A stretch of DNA of 64,000 nt, from NCBI GenBank assembly GCA_016801885.1, contig CM028888.1, positions 16,477,170 through 16,541,169 on the forward strand, read 5' to 3'. Positions 39,778 through 53,634 of the stretch are shown here, one piece after another. The DNA comes from Toxotes chatareus. Taxonomy: Eukaryota > Chordata > Actinopteri > Toxotidae. The number at the start of each line of letters is the position of its first letter. Position 1 is the first letter of the stretch. A program made the translations under genes and the position numbers. The notes under the pieces were generated by a model. It was given only the letters and a program-made list of their open reading frames with translations. It had not been told where the DNA came from and did not search any database.

Positions 39778-42700
39778 CACTAAATAGACATTCCTTCCTC
39801 TCCCAACACACACATGGAACAACACACTGTATAGATGGCATCCTCTGATAACGTTGTGGTTGGTGCAGAAGTGTGCTTGGTCAGCCAAATCCACAGTCCC
39901 ACAAATTCCAGCTAGGAGTTACAATAAGCCTGCTCTCATTACAGTCCAGTGGAACATGCATGTGTGTATACATATGTGCACCCACACGCATGCACGTGTG
40001 TGCAAGAAAGAGAAGGGAGAGACAGTGAGAAAGAAGTCCCTCTGGGCATTTTACCTCAGCAGTGGACAAGATAAGGTAGTCTGATGTCTCCTGACATGGC
40101 CAATGATTCATAATTGAGGCAAGACAGCTGTTGCTGGCTGCACTGACAGGTCCCAGGGTAGATGACAGATGATAGGGCCCTCTGGGGCCAAACTATCTAT
40201 CAGTCCAAATGTTCCACTGTCCACTATCTGCTCACCTGTCCTTCATAAGCCTGGTAAATGTAAACCAAGTTGTCACAGACCAACAATCTGTTTGACCTCA
40301 ATGAATATAATAAGCTGTTGCAATATAGCAGGCCGCATCCCAAACTAAGGTAGGCCCAGTACCATAAATACCTGCACAATCAGGTGTTCACTGTATAAAC
40401 ATTAAACACTGGTGTTTTAAAACGTGCAGTTAGCTGGTATGCTTTGTGGTGTTTCATTGGATTGTCTGACACGGTTGGCTGTCATTTTTTTTTCTGCAAA
40501 CTGCATTCAGGTTAACACTAACAGCAGTATGAAACAATGACAATGAAAACAACAACAACAACTACTACTACTACACCCACCACTAACTTATTTTGTAACT
40601 TGTTATGCATGCATTCACTTGCCACATGTTTCTCCATTGGGCCAAGTGGAAGAGTAACTTCTTTGTTATGAAAGAAAAGGAATGTTTGATGTTCTTTAAC
40701 GTTACATAAAATCATTGTGGTGCACTACACAAGCCTTACACCAGTTACACAGTTTTAGAGAGCATGGCATTTTACTTTGCTCCCTGGTGTTTTTGTGAAG
40801 AGATGGTTGACTAAAATATGTATGAATCACGGCGGAATATCAGCCATCACCAGTTTTACACAATGGTGGAGCTCATAGAAACACATCACTTGAAAATAAT
40901 TTGAAATCGTTGAGAGACAGAAAATTATTGTCTGAGATCTGTTTTTATTTGATCCAAATTCCCCCCAAAATTTGAACCTATATTTAACCTTACTTTACAT
41001 GCTGTAGGTCCAAAACCTTTCTAAAATTCCTGTTCTCTAAAAATGTTTCAAGTTTAGTCGACATTGTGCAAGCCTGCAATGCAAACAATTAACAATCAAT
41101 CACTATACAATCAATTATGGATGTAATTTAGAGTTGAGTCTCCGCAGTCTACATTTGTCAGACAATCAAGTTAAACCCACGGTTAGTGAAATCACAGTTC
41201 CTTATTCTTTGAATAGATGAATATGAACATTAAATTGAAGGAGAATTACTGTTCTGTACCATGGTGTAAATTATGAAGTTACAAAATGAGCAAGTACCCG
41301 AAGTAACCTGATTTGCAAAACATCTAAGCCCTCCTTATTAACTCAGATACAAAAAAGCAGAAGTGGAAAAAACAGAACTCTGCCTAAGGCTTTGTCATTG
41401 CCGTTGCCCTTGAGAAACTGAGAAACAGGGATTCTAAAATCATGTGACGTTCCTTTATTACTCACTGTGACACTGCTGTTTGAGGCTCCTACAACAACTA
41501 AAATAACTAAGCTGCAATGACAATATGCGGTTTTTGTATTTGAAAAACAGAGAAATTATTTTGTCACACATACGCATCATAGGAAAATCTGCTGTTTGAT
41601 TATTTGAGCAGCTGTTTGACTGCGCTCTGAGTTTGTCTGAAAACCTACGGAGTGTTGCTGTGTTTAATTCCGGCTGTGATAAAAATCAAATCAAGTGGCC
41701 GACCTCATGGATCATTCTGGAAGAAGTCACCTCCAAGCTCCGACTCAGAGTGTCCATTAGCCTCTCTGTGCTCATTGTCAGCTCCCCTTCGACTGAGTGA
41801 CAGTCAACGTGACCAAATTCATTTTGCTGCCACTGTTGGGCAATGTGCTCTTCCTGCCCACTGTTTCAGCTTTTCCAGGCTGTTGCACAAACACTCCAGC
41901 ACACATATTACCTCAGGGACAGCGGCCTATGGAGGGCAACCCTTTTTCTGCCTCATGGCATACCTGAGACCTGAGCCCAGTTCCTATGACAGCATCAGCT
42001 TTCAGAGCACAACATGAATTACACTGCTGGCTAAAACGGATGTGGTCGAATTAGCTTTGATGGTGCACTTGCCTTTCAAGACAGGAGCTGGGTCCATTTT
42101 GGATCTGGTTGCAAGACTCACTAGGCCTGTTGTTGTGTTTTATATTGTTTTATTTCCACTCCACTAGTCAGTTCTTTATTAGAACAGATCAATGTACAAA
42201 ACATTTAACTTCTTGTTCAGTTATTTGAATGTCATTCCTTAAGCCTTAGCTCCAAAAGTTTCATGTTTCACAGACTTACTGAAAACTTCATTATCCCACT
42301 GAGTGCAATTAAAAAAACACACACACACCCTCCAAAGCCTGATTTGGTTTCAAAATTTTCAAAGGATTTGGACTTGGATTAGATTTAATGAATGTCACTA
42401 ATTCTATTCTATACTGCCTTACAAAAACAAGTGAAGGTGAAAGCTTTTTTTTTTATTTTTAAGATATGACCTGCTACTGAATTAACATACTTCTTTTATG
42501 GTTCTGTGGGGAATTAATCTGATATGGCTCCAAAATATGTCAGCACTCCATTATCCAGACAGGTTAACTACACACAATCCTCCTGAGGTTCCTTTACCAG
42601 ATTTAGCTGCAGATGCTGTTCAGACCTGTTGAAGACATAAAGCATTTCTGTCAGAGCAGCTTACAGGCGGAAGGAGAGCACAGAAAGAAGAGATGAGTCA

Positions 42701-43071
42701 ATCGTGCAACAAAGCAGAGTTGAATGACCCAGAATTATACAATTGCACTACACTAAAACATGTCTACAGTCTGGGAGAAGGTTAACAAAGAAATGACCAA
42801 ACATATCCCTGTGCAACTGTGTTGGTAGACAACTGAGCAAAGGCCTTTTCAAAGAGTGGATAGAAATGAATATGCTCATTCTTACAGTGCTAAAAATACA
42901 GTGCACTGACTGTTACCTTTGATTTGTTGTGCAATGTGTTACTTTAAGAACCTTTGCAAAGCGTAACTCAGTCAGTGAACCGTTAGCTAGCATGACATTA
43001 TACATGATGCTAAGAGGTGCAGCAATAAAAGCCTGTGTGTGATCATATGGCATGGTCTCTTTTCAATTTAG

Positions 43072-43264
43072 GTGCTAAATGTGAGTGTGCTGGAGGGGGA
43101 GCAGGTGACCGTGGAGGATACTGGTGGTCGGGAACCTTTCATCCTTGCCAATGAGTCAGTCTTGATGAGGGGCCTCGTACTACGCAGCTGGAGCAACCAG
43201 ATCTCCATCCGTTATCGTAGCGATCAACAGCACAACTCCGGATTCCTCCTGCTGCATTACCAAG
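43072..43264 (+). CDS. sez6: sez6 exon 4: second half of CUB1
   Basis: This exon lies 10.8 kb beyond exon 3. It follows a tttcaatttag acceptor and starts in phase 0 with a Val (GTG) codon, which is an internal residue and not a start. It has 64 full codons plus one base before the strong donor G|GTGAGT. It completes CUB1: LNVSVLEGEQVTVED, FILANESVLMRG, a QISIRYRSDQ strand and the closing LLLHYQ. Two N-glycosylation sequons (NVS, NES) are visible. No Cys is present, which fits a CUB with only one disulfide. The next exon supplies the Ala-Phe that opens the linker to Sushi1. Confidence 0.93.
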
Positions 43265-46200
43265 GTGAGTCAGTTCCATGCTAACTGTGCTGTCAGCTTA
43301 TTCACAACACAGTGTGTGTCAGTCCAACAACTCCTCAGTTTAGTATTGGTTTGAAATTGTATGAACATTAAATGTAATTGACAGAGTGGCAAAAAAAAAA
43401 AATACGAAAAAAAAACAAGCTTCAACCAGCCTCTTTAGGCTGACAGCTCTCATCAGTCATTGTATTTATTCTCAGCAGTGGTTGCATTTGGTCAAAACAG
43501 CCAAAAGAACAAAAAGGTACTTTGGGTTGTGAGACAACCTTTATTTACAGAAATGCAAGCAAGCAGGGATTCTTCTGCTTCAGTACTTATCATATTGCCA
43601 CAATCGCCCTGCAGGATGAGGAGGCGATACAAAGAACTGACTGCTTACCGCGTAGAGTAAATGTACTCATGCGCACTTTACATAAAAAAAGTAGTAACAA
43701 GGTCTCATTCTTAGGCAGCTCTCAGTCCAAAAAAACTGAGTGTTTTGCTTCCTGTAAGTACAGTACAGAGACCACAGTTATATTTAAATGTCACATGTCC
43801 CATGGTGTGTATAGGATTATTTTTCTCCTCCTCTTAGACTGCTGATGTTCTCAGAAGAGACTAACATGCTCTGCACAGTGTGTGGCAACAGTCGCCCTGC
43901 TGAGTTACCAAGTAGGTTGGAAGTTGGCAGGAGACAAGATGGCTCGCTGTTCAAATTTACATATTCAAGATAGTTTTGTGAGCACTTCATCCCATTGGCC
44001 TTTGCAGAGATTAAAACTACACAGAACAAATTATTAAATCCAATCAAATTGCGACTACAATAGTGTGAGGCAGCAGCAACAGCAAACCCTGTCAGTAGAA
44101 ATAGTTACTGTGTGCTGTTGGTGTGTATGATGGCCCCATAAATTCCTCCCTCTCTCGCTTGTTTTGTGCGTGACATTGATCTTCCATGTCCGCAACAATG
44201 TCTGTTTATCTTAGCAATCACACAAAGTGGCCACCAATTACATGCCCCATCGATTCGAGCTGATGGCGGAAGCTGGTGGACAAAACATTCATTCCACCAC
44301 ATTACTATGGCACTTTCATCAGCTCGAAAATGAAAGCGACCATCAAAACATTGCAGCCGACGTGAGATAAATCAGCTCATCCCTGTTGGATGTGTGAATA
44401 TCAGTGTGTGGTCAGGCTGAATGATGACAGCGAGGGGTCAGTAGGGATCATACGGGGTGATGCATAGATGAGGACAGATGGTGACAAGTAGCTGAAATAT
44501 ATTACCCTGTCAGGTGTACTTTTCTCCTTCACTTCTCCTCTTTGCATTTTAGTAAATATTTTTCTGGATAATTTTATGGGAAATTATTTTCCAAATTTAT
44601 TGATATATGTATGTGGACACTTTGTACTATTTCGTTGACTCTTTTGTATTTTAAAAAGACCTATTCATCTATCCATCCATGCCACATTCACTATTAAAGA
44701 AATCCAGTGGTCTCACTGAACCACGCACCTGACACTCAGTATAGTCTGCAGGCAGACTCAGTGGGGACACCATATTGTTTATTTTGTGACCTAAGTGCAA
44801 TTGCTCACACCGCTTTGTGAAGGTATAACCAGTATATTCTGCATAGATTTAGGTATGTTTGTACTCAGCACCAGTTACATTCTTGTTTATCATCTAAAGA
44901 AAATATGTAATGCTAAGAGCTGTAATGATCAACACCTTGGATGATGATAAAGTGAAACTAAGGATGTCCTGAGCTGATCAAGACATCATAAAATGTGGTC
45001 AGGACATCCATGAGTGAAAGTCAGAGACTGGTAATAACTGTTACATGGTACAGAAATGACAGACTACAATTTGTTGTTGTTTCTGAAAACAAAATTATGA
45101 TAAAAATCATCAAAATCAGGTTTCTTATGTTCTTTTGTTCCATATCATATCCCAAATATGTGCTTAAAACCAGAAAAACACTCAGTCAGGGCAGCGACAA
45201 CAGTGTGCATGAAAATATATCCATCAACAAATTAGGGTATCAGTTCTTTTAGGATTACGTCCCTGGGTCGCTCAGAAATCATCTTAACATGGACCAACTC
45301 CATATAGATTTGTATAATGTTGTGCTCTTTCCTGTCGTGTCTAATGCTACAGTAGATGTTCCCGGGCACTTTATGATATCAGTTGTTACTACTCCATAGA
45401 CCCTTATATAAAAACACTTTCCTTTCATCTCAACAACTTTGTGTGTTGTAATTGTCAGCAATAGAAGGGTATAAAAAAAAAAAATAAAGAAGATTAAAAG
45501 TGGGGAGTTAGTTGCCCCACCAAACGACCAATTTGATTTGGAAGTTGATGGGACAAATTTAGTTACACTAATGAGGAAAAAAAGGGCAATGAGCAGATTT
45601 CTTGAAGACTGGACATATTGGAAACTCAGAAGATATTTCAATTTGTGTTCCTCCCCTTGGTAAGCAGAGTATCACCTTGTCCTTTATAATGGGCTGTGAG
45701 ATATGTGATTGGACAAGCGTGGAGAAGGAGACAGAACGGTGAAGAGATGGCTCTCAGCTCAGGGTAATTAATATCTGCTGCAGCGTTGGCTCTGCCTGTG
45801 ATGGCAGACTGATGGATGCCTCTATAAGGGCAGCAGTGAGCCTGACGCTTGGAACATGATGTGTTTTACTGTTTATATGTAGAGAGTGGAACGTCGGTGT
45901 GTGGAACTGAAGAGGGGCACATCACTTCCCTTGTACACCCTTATCTTTTTCTCAAGACACTCACATTTGGAACAGAAAGTATTAATGTCTCCATTGTCCA
46001 ATTAACAATAATGTCCACAGGCAGCCACTGCAGCTACAATATATTTTTAATAATTCATGTGTGGAGCTAACAACATAAAAACAGGAATTAGTACATCCTG
46101 AGTGTAAACAGCCATTATGCATAGAGTCAGTATTATTTACTGGTGAAACACTATTCATCAGTTTAGCATATACAGGTTTTTCTTCTTCACAACTCACTAA

Positions 46201-49200
46201 GAAAAAAAAAATCAGAATTACAATCTGTAACTTTAAAAAAAAGTGAACACTACAACAAATAATTGTATGTATTTATTTATTTATCACTGTTACACCTATA
46301 CACATAATACACATACAGATGACATCAACAAAGAGCTGTTTACTGGTTCAAGTTAATAAGAGTGTGGATCAAGAAATGCAGATTATGGAAATTAGCACAC
46401 ATTCTTTTAAAAATTTTGGAACAGATTCATGCAGCTATTCTCCCTGCAAGTACATTGACAGCATTTTCATTACTGATACAAATATTTATGGTTGTATGCA
46501 GGTCTGCAATATAAAAACCTATAAACTAGCTATTTCATAACACAGATTGGCTGTAATTTTAACTCCTAAAACTGAACTACTGTGCTACAATGCATTCAAG
46601 TTTATTGAGAGGATACTTCATTAAAACTGAAAGCATAACAATGGGTTAATTATAGCACTCGCATTTGCAATATGAGTTTTGGCAAAAAGTTTAATTCTAC
46701 CAGTAAAAGCTACGACTTTTTTTAGACAGAGGGGTCAAGGAACACTGCCATTTAGTTCAAAAGGAAAATCATTTGTATGCATGAGCATTGTGGGTACGAA
46801 TAATTAAATGTAACACTGCTCATGCAGATGTGGACAACCCAAGACCCATTTTGCTCCTAATTAGGAATTGCCTCATTTTAAAATTGCAGTTAAATTATGA
46901 TGGAAATGAACCACCGTCCCTCTTTTCCACTTAATGAGATAATTGTTATCATCACATCTGATCTCTTAACATCTATGGGTTAGCTTGAATTGGCATTTCA
47001 GGATTTTGTGAAATATATAGCCCATACTCTATGGCATTGCCAACGGCAGTGATGTTTTACAGAAATTATTGATTTTCTGTAACTAATAAGCCAAGTTGAC
47101 AAGTGAGGTGGCCAGAGAGCGTCTGCCACTGGCAGTGATCCACCATTTGCCACAATTTCTCAGTAGCATTGATGAGATGCTGCCTCTAGTTCAAAGTTAT
47201 TTCTCTTTAATAGACTTTATTGAGTAAATGACCATTAAAATCGAGTTTTTAACCCAACCACATAAATATCAATAGGCCATATCATGGCAGAACATTGGTC
47301 TGGCTTTCTACAACTGGATCCCTTTCCCTGAGACAACACTATTGATCTTTCTGTAAAAGGTAATGCTTTGGTGCACAGCCAGGATGTGAGGCTTGGATAC
47401 AGTGACAGTCGCACTCTCCCACAAGTCACCTGCTAACTGCAGGACTGCTGTCATATCAGTGCATCTAAACCAACAGATAACTAGATATAACTAGTCATCA
47501 GTGCAGGAATCTTTCTCTGCAGAAACACATTTTACCCTTTAAATGTCGATGCAACACATAGTAGATAATATTCTCCCCATATACTGGCATTAAATATAAT
47601 AACAATCAAACCTACTTTTCATTATTTGTGTTCAGTTTCCTGCCACCCTATTTCATTATCTCCTGCCCTCACCTTTCCAAGTTTGATCCCATTCCAGCTC
47701 TCTACCGGAAGGGATTCCGGCAACACTTGAAATATAACAGTGCAACAGTTAATTAGGCCTAAATTGAAATGCATTTTGTTTGTTTTTCTAAATACCGCAG
47801 ATAACTTGCTATTACTGGCTTCCTCACCTCATCTATTGTGGTCTAGTCAACAATATTTGTCCATTATTGGTTGAAGAGCAGTATTCTCAATTGGAAGTAC
47901 TCTGGCAAATGAAAAATGTGCATATGGCAGAATAAGGCTCATTAATGGCAGAAGTGTGTGAATGAATGCAGGAGGTGCACCAAATGTTCTTTCAGGAAAT
48001 GTTGACTCTCTTTAAATAATTTCCAAATGTTGATCTTTAGCAGCTGTTGACAGAGGGCTGAAAAAACTGCAACTCATTATTGAATCCAAAATATATCTTC
48101 ATGGTTCCATATTTTAAATAAGGACACAAAATGCTTGAATATCAGAAAGGTGAGAAAGGGCAGGAAGCAATATAAACAAAAACAATAAAATGAGGAAAAA
48201 TCCATTGCTGGTGCACAGATAAGAGAGGAGGAGGAAAAAGAATGAAAGTAAGACAGGATGTGTTCCTCCTGAATTGTGAACAAGTACTGTGAAATGACAG
48301 AAATAAACTGGAAAAAAAAAACAACAGAAAAAAATTTACCTCATGTTCAGGTGCCTTGTCATTACATATTGGTTGTGACAAGCTTTCTAACTTTAAAAAA
48401 TGCACCATTTAAATCCCCAAGGTTTTCAGCTAGTTTTTCCTCATTGTAATCTTTTACAGGACATCCTTTTCAACAGGATATTTAATCAAAGTTACAATAC
48501 GTTACAGCATAGTCCAGCATTTATGTCAGCAGTGTCTCATTGTTTTGGCCTGTGATACTCTGCCTCACCTAAATAGTGAAGATAGAATTTTTGGTCTAAA
48601 ATTTGATCTGAAATGTCAGTCCAAACTTCTTATGAATCTCAGGGTTTACCTGCATCACCAATGCGACCATTTCCTCTCCTCTACAAGGAAACAATAATTA
48701 AAGACATATGCTCCACATTTGTTTCCTGTGGCCCTACAGTACCATCAGTTAATCTTCCTGGCTGCCTGCACCGTGGATCTATTATTTGTAATGGTAAAAC
48801 AATCAGACTTTATGGCCCAGCACCACATCTACTGGAATGGAGGCAGTATACGTAATTTAATACTTCAGGAATTGGCTCCGCAATTTTTGCCTCTGGCTCT
48901 CCCACTGCATGCTCAATAGGGATGTAAATGCTGCTATGATAATGGTAATAACTAGGTTCATTGGAGCTAGTGATAAACTGTGAATTGAATGGATGACCCA
49001 AGGGCAGCGTACCTCGTCCCTGTGGCTCACTGATTTACTGCAAAAGAAAGGCCTGTTTCATTATGGTGGAAACCAGTGGCTTGTATAAAAGAAAAACCTA
49101 AGTCAGTAGATTAAAACATGGTCGATGGGGGGCAGTTTCACAAGCCTTTATGGCCATTATGCATTTAGGCCCATTTTCCCTTGAGTTCAAATTCAAAGAT

Positions 49201-51035
49201 TGATAGAATGACATATTTGAATATCCAATTTACCTTCAAGGTAATACAAGAAACATCAGTAAAGTGTTGCTTTTCATCTATAGATGGCTGGCTAGAATGA
49301 AAACACTTCAAATCCAACTTGCTGCAGAGTTTCCAATCCTTTCTGTGCTGTTTAACCTCCACTTGCTCAACATCTGTGCATGCAAAGACCTCCGAACTCA
49401 AAAATAGAGTATTCACATGGGTGGACCAAAGAGCCTGTCCATCAGGTGTCAGCTTTTGCTTTCCACATGCTGTTGCGGTTTCAGCTCTAAACTTATGATG
49501 TTAAGAGGATGGGCTTTTAGCTCTTTTATATAGGGACCTGTGTCACAATCTATTCACAAATGTTGGAGTTGGTGTTTACTTTAAGGAGACAATTTAGATT
49601 GGGTCAGGCATACTATAAACAAACTAAAAATAGACCCTATTGCTTTGTGACTTTTCAATTTCCTCAGCAAATATTAACATGAAATGCTGATAAAATGTTG
49701 CCATTTCTTCTTTATTGATTCATACATATAGAAGTGCATCTAGCAGTGATTTATGATGCAGTTCAGTTGGATAAGAATCAAGCAATGACAGCTGAATGTA
49801 AGAAAAGAGATTTTTCTTTTCACAGGCTCACAGCAAATACCCTTTTAACTATGCAGCTGAAAGTAGTCCACATTTTAATTCTGTAAACATCAAATAAGCT
49901 TAATCATATTTACATAAGTAGATTAAGGTGTTTACCCTACATGGCCTATGCCCAATTATTATCATAATTGCTTTTAAGACTGCAAATATGATTTCCATAA
50001 AGACAGGTCTTCCAGTTGCCCTTTTCCTTGTTGTTTTCTTCTTCTGTTAACTCTTATTTAGGCTCTGCATGCACTCCATTAAGCTGAAACATGACATGCT
50101 ACTTGCAAAGTTGGAGTAAAGTTGCAGCTTTCAAAAGGTTTCTGTTATTTTGCTGCTGCACAATCACACTGTTATTGCATAGTGGGTCCAATTATGTTGC
50201 TTGTTATGTTGTCCACACATTTCCAGAAGTTTTAAAGTTTTAGTCTGGTCATTAAAGTGCCTACACTAATGAGGTAGAACAGTGTGGTTATTAGACAGGA
50301 AGAGAAGGTTGTTTAATAGCTTCTATTACAGACTTGGTTAGTTCACTCCATTATCCATGTGAACTTCATCCTATCCTACACCATTTATTTAAAACAGGGA
50401 CAGGACAACAATGCAAAGCAAGTCCAGGAACATTGATCTTACCCTGCTGGAATCACGACTCTTTGACAACCACTACAGAGGCAATTTCTCTTCCAGCTGT
50501 CAACTATCACAATACAGACCCATTATGATGTTCAGCTGATCTGCAACATTTCCATTTGACAAAGTATTTGCAGGGGCTTTACACCGAACCATACGGTGAT
50601 ATTAATTACTGTTTTGCTGCAAACATGTCTTTGCACATTTGCATATTTTATGTACTGGTAAACTGCAATTAATTAGGAGCTGAAGTGTTTACAAACAAAG
50701 TTGAGGGTTGGTTGTGAAGCAGCTGTGTGTGTGTGTGTGTGTACACCTGATTTATCTACACAAATAATGGAAAAAAAAATGTATATATCTAAATGTGTAT
50801 GGGGTGCTGAGCAGTGGTTTGGAGGAGAGACAAAATGGCCAACAATGCAACGAAACAGCACAAGTATATACAATGCAGGACACAGAGGATTATGTTGTGG
50901 AGCCAGTTAGCATCGTTGTCTGCTCATTTTGATGTGAATTGCACTTTTGTTCTTAATGAAACATTGAGTCCTGGGAAATTATGTGTCTAATACGGGCATC
51001 ACAGGTTACACATTGGACAAACCATAGCAACAAGC
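43265..51035 (+). other. sez6 intron 4, first 7.8 kb
   Basis: It begins GTGAGT, phase 1. No exon or recognisable mobile element was seen. An A-rich tract lies near 43391-43415, a short (GT)n near 50723-50742, and a few TTTA/ATTT tracts occur. The many short open frames have no family features. Confidence 0.7.
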
Positions 51036-52155
51036 ATTACCTTTACTCATTTGGCAGACACTTTTATCCAAAGCGACTTACAAGTGAGGGACAACACTAA
51101 AGTCAGTACAGTAGGAGACCTTGAGGTGAGTACAAAGCACTATTCAGTAAGATAAAGTGCAAGGAGATCAAGCAAAGAAGTGCACTGAAAGTGCACAGTA
51201 AGTGCTAGTTAAGCATGTCAGGGTGTTAGAGGTGTTAGGAGAGCAGATGCTCTCATAGATTCTTGAAGATAGAGAGGAACGCCCCTGCTCTGATAACAGT
51301 TGATAGCTCGTTCCACTGTCAGGGAACCACAAATGAGGACAGTCAGGACTGTGATTGCCTTGTGTGCGGGGATGGCAATGTCAGACATTCTTGGGGGAAA
51401 CACAGTGGCCGAGAAGGAGCATAAGCTTGTATGACTGAGATGGGTGCAAACCAAGAAGTCACTGTGTTAGAAAGCATTAGTGACCTGAATTTGATTCAGT
51501 TGTTCATGGGCATCAAGTGGAGGTCCATGAGCAGCAGAGTGACATGCGCTCTTCTAGCCTGACTGAAAACCAGATGTTCCACCACATTCTGGACCTATAG
51601 GGATTTCACTGTGTGTGAAGGGAGGCCTGCTAGAAGAACACTGCAGTAGTCTAGGCAAAAGATAACCATGACCTTTACCAGTCGGGTAGTGTACTGAATC
51701 AGGTAAGGCCTGTTCTTTCTTGTGTTGTGCAAAGAGGAACAATTGGATGACTGATGCAATATGGTCAGACAAGGATAGCTGCTCAAACATGACACCCAGG
51801 TTTCTGCTTCACATAGAGGCAGTTTTGGTGTTGATATTGTGATGGGGAGACTGACTGGCTAGGAGGCCTAAGAGTTCCGTCTTAGAGAGGTTTAGTTGAA
51901 GGTGGCTTTCCTTCATCCATGTGGATATCTCTGAGAGACAAACCACGATCCATTCCAAGACCGTGGGGTCATCTGGCAGGAATGACAGGTACAGTTGGGT
52001 GTCGTCTGTGTAGCAGTGATATGAGAAGCCATGTGAACGGATCATTAGACCCAAGGAGGCGGTGGATATTGCAAAGCGATAGGATCCCAACACTGAGCCT
52101 TGTAGCAGCTCAGGGGGGAGGGGACTGGATAAGGATATGTGACCTTGCCATGACA
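51036..52155 (-). mobile_element. 5'-truncated L2-like LINE (CR1 superfamily), degraded
   Basis: On the minus strand, 52156-51809 encodes reverse-transcriptase motifs: LLQGSVLGSYRF (consensus PQGSVLGP), SYHCYTDDTQLYLSF (the Y-x-DD catalytic block with D-D present), then ISTWMKESHLQLNLSKTELL. Further along come SDHIA and, in another frame, LDYCSVLLAGLPSHTVKSL, so frameshifts have broken the frame. The 3' end near 51040-51085 carries TCGCTTTGGATAAAAGTGTC followed by TGCCAAATGAGTAAA, a tail typical of fish L2-type elements. The 5' end is missing (the element keeps about 1.1 kb), as is usual after incomplete reverse transcription. It is antisense to sez6. Confidence 0.88.
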
Positions 52156-52367
52156 TATTGGAGGAACACCCATTTAATATACTTTAATGTCATTACTAAC
52201 ACAACCACAGGAGCACATTCACACAGTATAGCATATTTCATTTTTAGATGTGTAGGCTACTTATATGTAAGTACTTATTACAAGGCTGGTTATAGCCAAA
52301 ACTAAAATATAAAATACAAATATTCTCCTTTGTGTTCTCTCTTTGTCTCTATTTCTTTCCTCTGTAG
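52156..52367 (+). other. End of sez6 intron 4
   Basis: A short unique stretch leads to a strong pyrimidine tract and the acceptor ctttcctctgtag before exon 5. Confidence 0.8.
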
Positions 52368-52553
52368 CCTTTGTACTGAGTTGTTCATTCCCTAAAGAGC
52401 CTGCTGGTGGAGAAGTTTCAGTGACACACCTTCATCCTGGAGGAGAAGCCTACTTCCGCTGTTTCACCGGCTATAAGTTGCAAGGCCTCAAAATGCTCAC
52501 CTGTCGCAATGCAACTACACCTTACTGGAGTGGAAAGGAGCCCCAGTGTATGG
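52368..52553 (+). CDS. sez6: sez6 exon 5: Sushi1 (CCP) domain
   Basis: A single symmetric exon (phase 1 in, phase 1 out; 186 nt) encodes the first Sushi/CCP module. The acceptor is tttcctctgtag and the donor is G|GTAAGA. The four Sushi Cys are present (LSC, FRC, LTC, QC), along with the conserved Gly-Tyr (FTGYKLQG) and the Trp before the last Cys (YWSGKEPQC). An N-glycosylation sequon (NAT) lies between the third and fourth Cys. Because both phases are 1, skipping the exon would remove one whole Sushi module and keep the frame. Confidence 0.94.
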
Positions 52554-53465
52554 GTAAGACAAACCGGTTCATTGCCAGACCACGTTCACACGCTCATTAA
52601 TACTGGAAACAGTTCAGGGCAATGAAGTAGCGACAGAACAGTTAAAAATTGTAATTATACAAAACTAAAGCTCTGTAACTGTAGGTTTCCTCATACCTTC
52701 AGGTTGATTGGAATGTTGGCTATGTTTTTTTTTTTTTTGTCATTTTCCTTCCAGCAGTTAACACCAACTGGTGGGCAGACTTCTATAACTCATTTGTAGC
52801 GAAATTTGTACAAACACATTTCAAGAAACTCTGAAATTATTAAGGAGCAAATGTAAAAATCTGAAAAACACTTTTTAAAATTGAAATGATGTGCAAAATA
52901 CTACCATCTCAAAAACTGGAGATATTTGCAACCCTTTTTCTCTTCAGCTTTCCTCTAGAATACAGGTGATTTTGATTAACGAAAGCTTTCACCCGGTTGT
53001 CTCCTACTGAGTTGATTACTTACACTCCCAGGCCAAATGAGTGTGTTTGCATGTGATTAGCAGCACAGGGAGCTATTCTTTGGAGACGGGGCAAAACAAG
53101 GCCATTGGACCTGCTGCCTTAATTAGAACTGGGCTGCATGACTATCCTTCTCCTGCTGGTAAAGGCTCATCTGCCAGTTCCAGCGTTTCTCTGTGCCTGC
53201 CTGCAGCTGCTCTGAACTGATAGTGTTACTGCTGCTGTTATGCTGTTCTCTTTACAAGTCCATCACACACAGTCACACACTCTTAGACCCAGGTGAGCAG
53301 CCAAATGTAGCCCAGCCACAGTCCACTGGATATTGATCATATCTGTGCTCAGACAGGGACTTTTCTCCAAAACCCCTGCCGTAGCTGGTCTCATTACTTT
53401 TTCCCTCATCTAGTCCTACCCTCCAACTCTTTGTCTTCTTCCTCTTATTCTTTCTTCCTGTATAG
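52554..53465 (+). other. sez6 intron 5 (912 bp)
   Basis: GTAAGA to TATAG, phase 1. It holds a T run near 52724-52738 and nothing else recognised. Confidence 0.88.
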
Positions 53466-53634
53466 CATCCTGTGGGGGAATGATAAAAAATGCTACATAC
53501 GGACGTATTGTCTCCCCTGGTTTCCCTGGCAACTACAGCAACAATCTGACATGCCACTGGGTCCTGGAGGTCCCTGAAGGCTACCGGCTTCACATTCACT
53601 TTGAGAAGGTGGCCCTGGCAGAAGACGATGACAG
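53466..53634 (+). CDS. sez6: sez6 exon 6: first half of CUB2
   Basis: The acceptor is cttcctgtatag. The exon enters in phase 1 and leaves in phase 2 after 55 full codons. It reads SCGGMIKNATYGRIVSPGFP, then NYSNNLTCHWVLEVPEG, then LHIHFEKVALAEDDD. This is a textbook CUB start: CGG, a G-R-I-x-SPGFP-x-NY turn, C-x-W, and the L-x-F-E strand followed by an acidic cluster. Sequons NAT, NYS and NLT are present. The donor, CAG|GTGGTG, is weak after the +1/+2 GT, lacking A at +3 and +4 and G at +5. The Arg codon at the junction is completed by exon 7, matching the DDDRL order of the family. Confidence 0.94.

Larger units (their letters stand above)
32269..43071 (+). other. sez6 intron 3 (10.8 kb)
   Basis: GTCAGT to TTTAG, phase 0, splitting CUB1. 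It contains (GT)23 at 32964-33009, a tRNA-like dispersed repeat near 34030-34165, an (AAAAT)n tract at 35514-35555, an (AAAT)n tract near 37665-37684, an (AAAAG)n tract at 39733-39777 and short ACAACA/ACTACT repeats near 40547-40574. No alternative exon is recognised. Confidence 0.85.

Noticed and set aside
39541..39894. Lys-rich and Phe-rich frames on both strands
   Set aside because: They arise from the (AAAAG)n repeat and poly-A runs.
45279..45641. Minus-strand 120-codon frame
   Set aside because: No recognisable domain or coherent gene context; it lies in sez6 intron 4 in AT-rich DNA.
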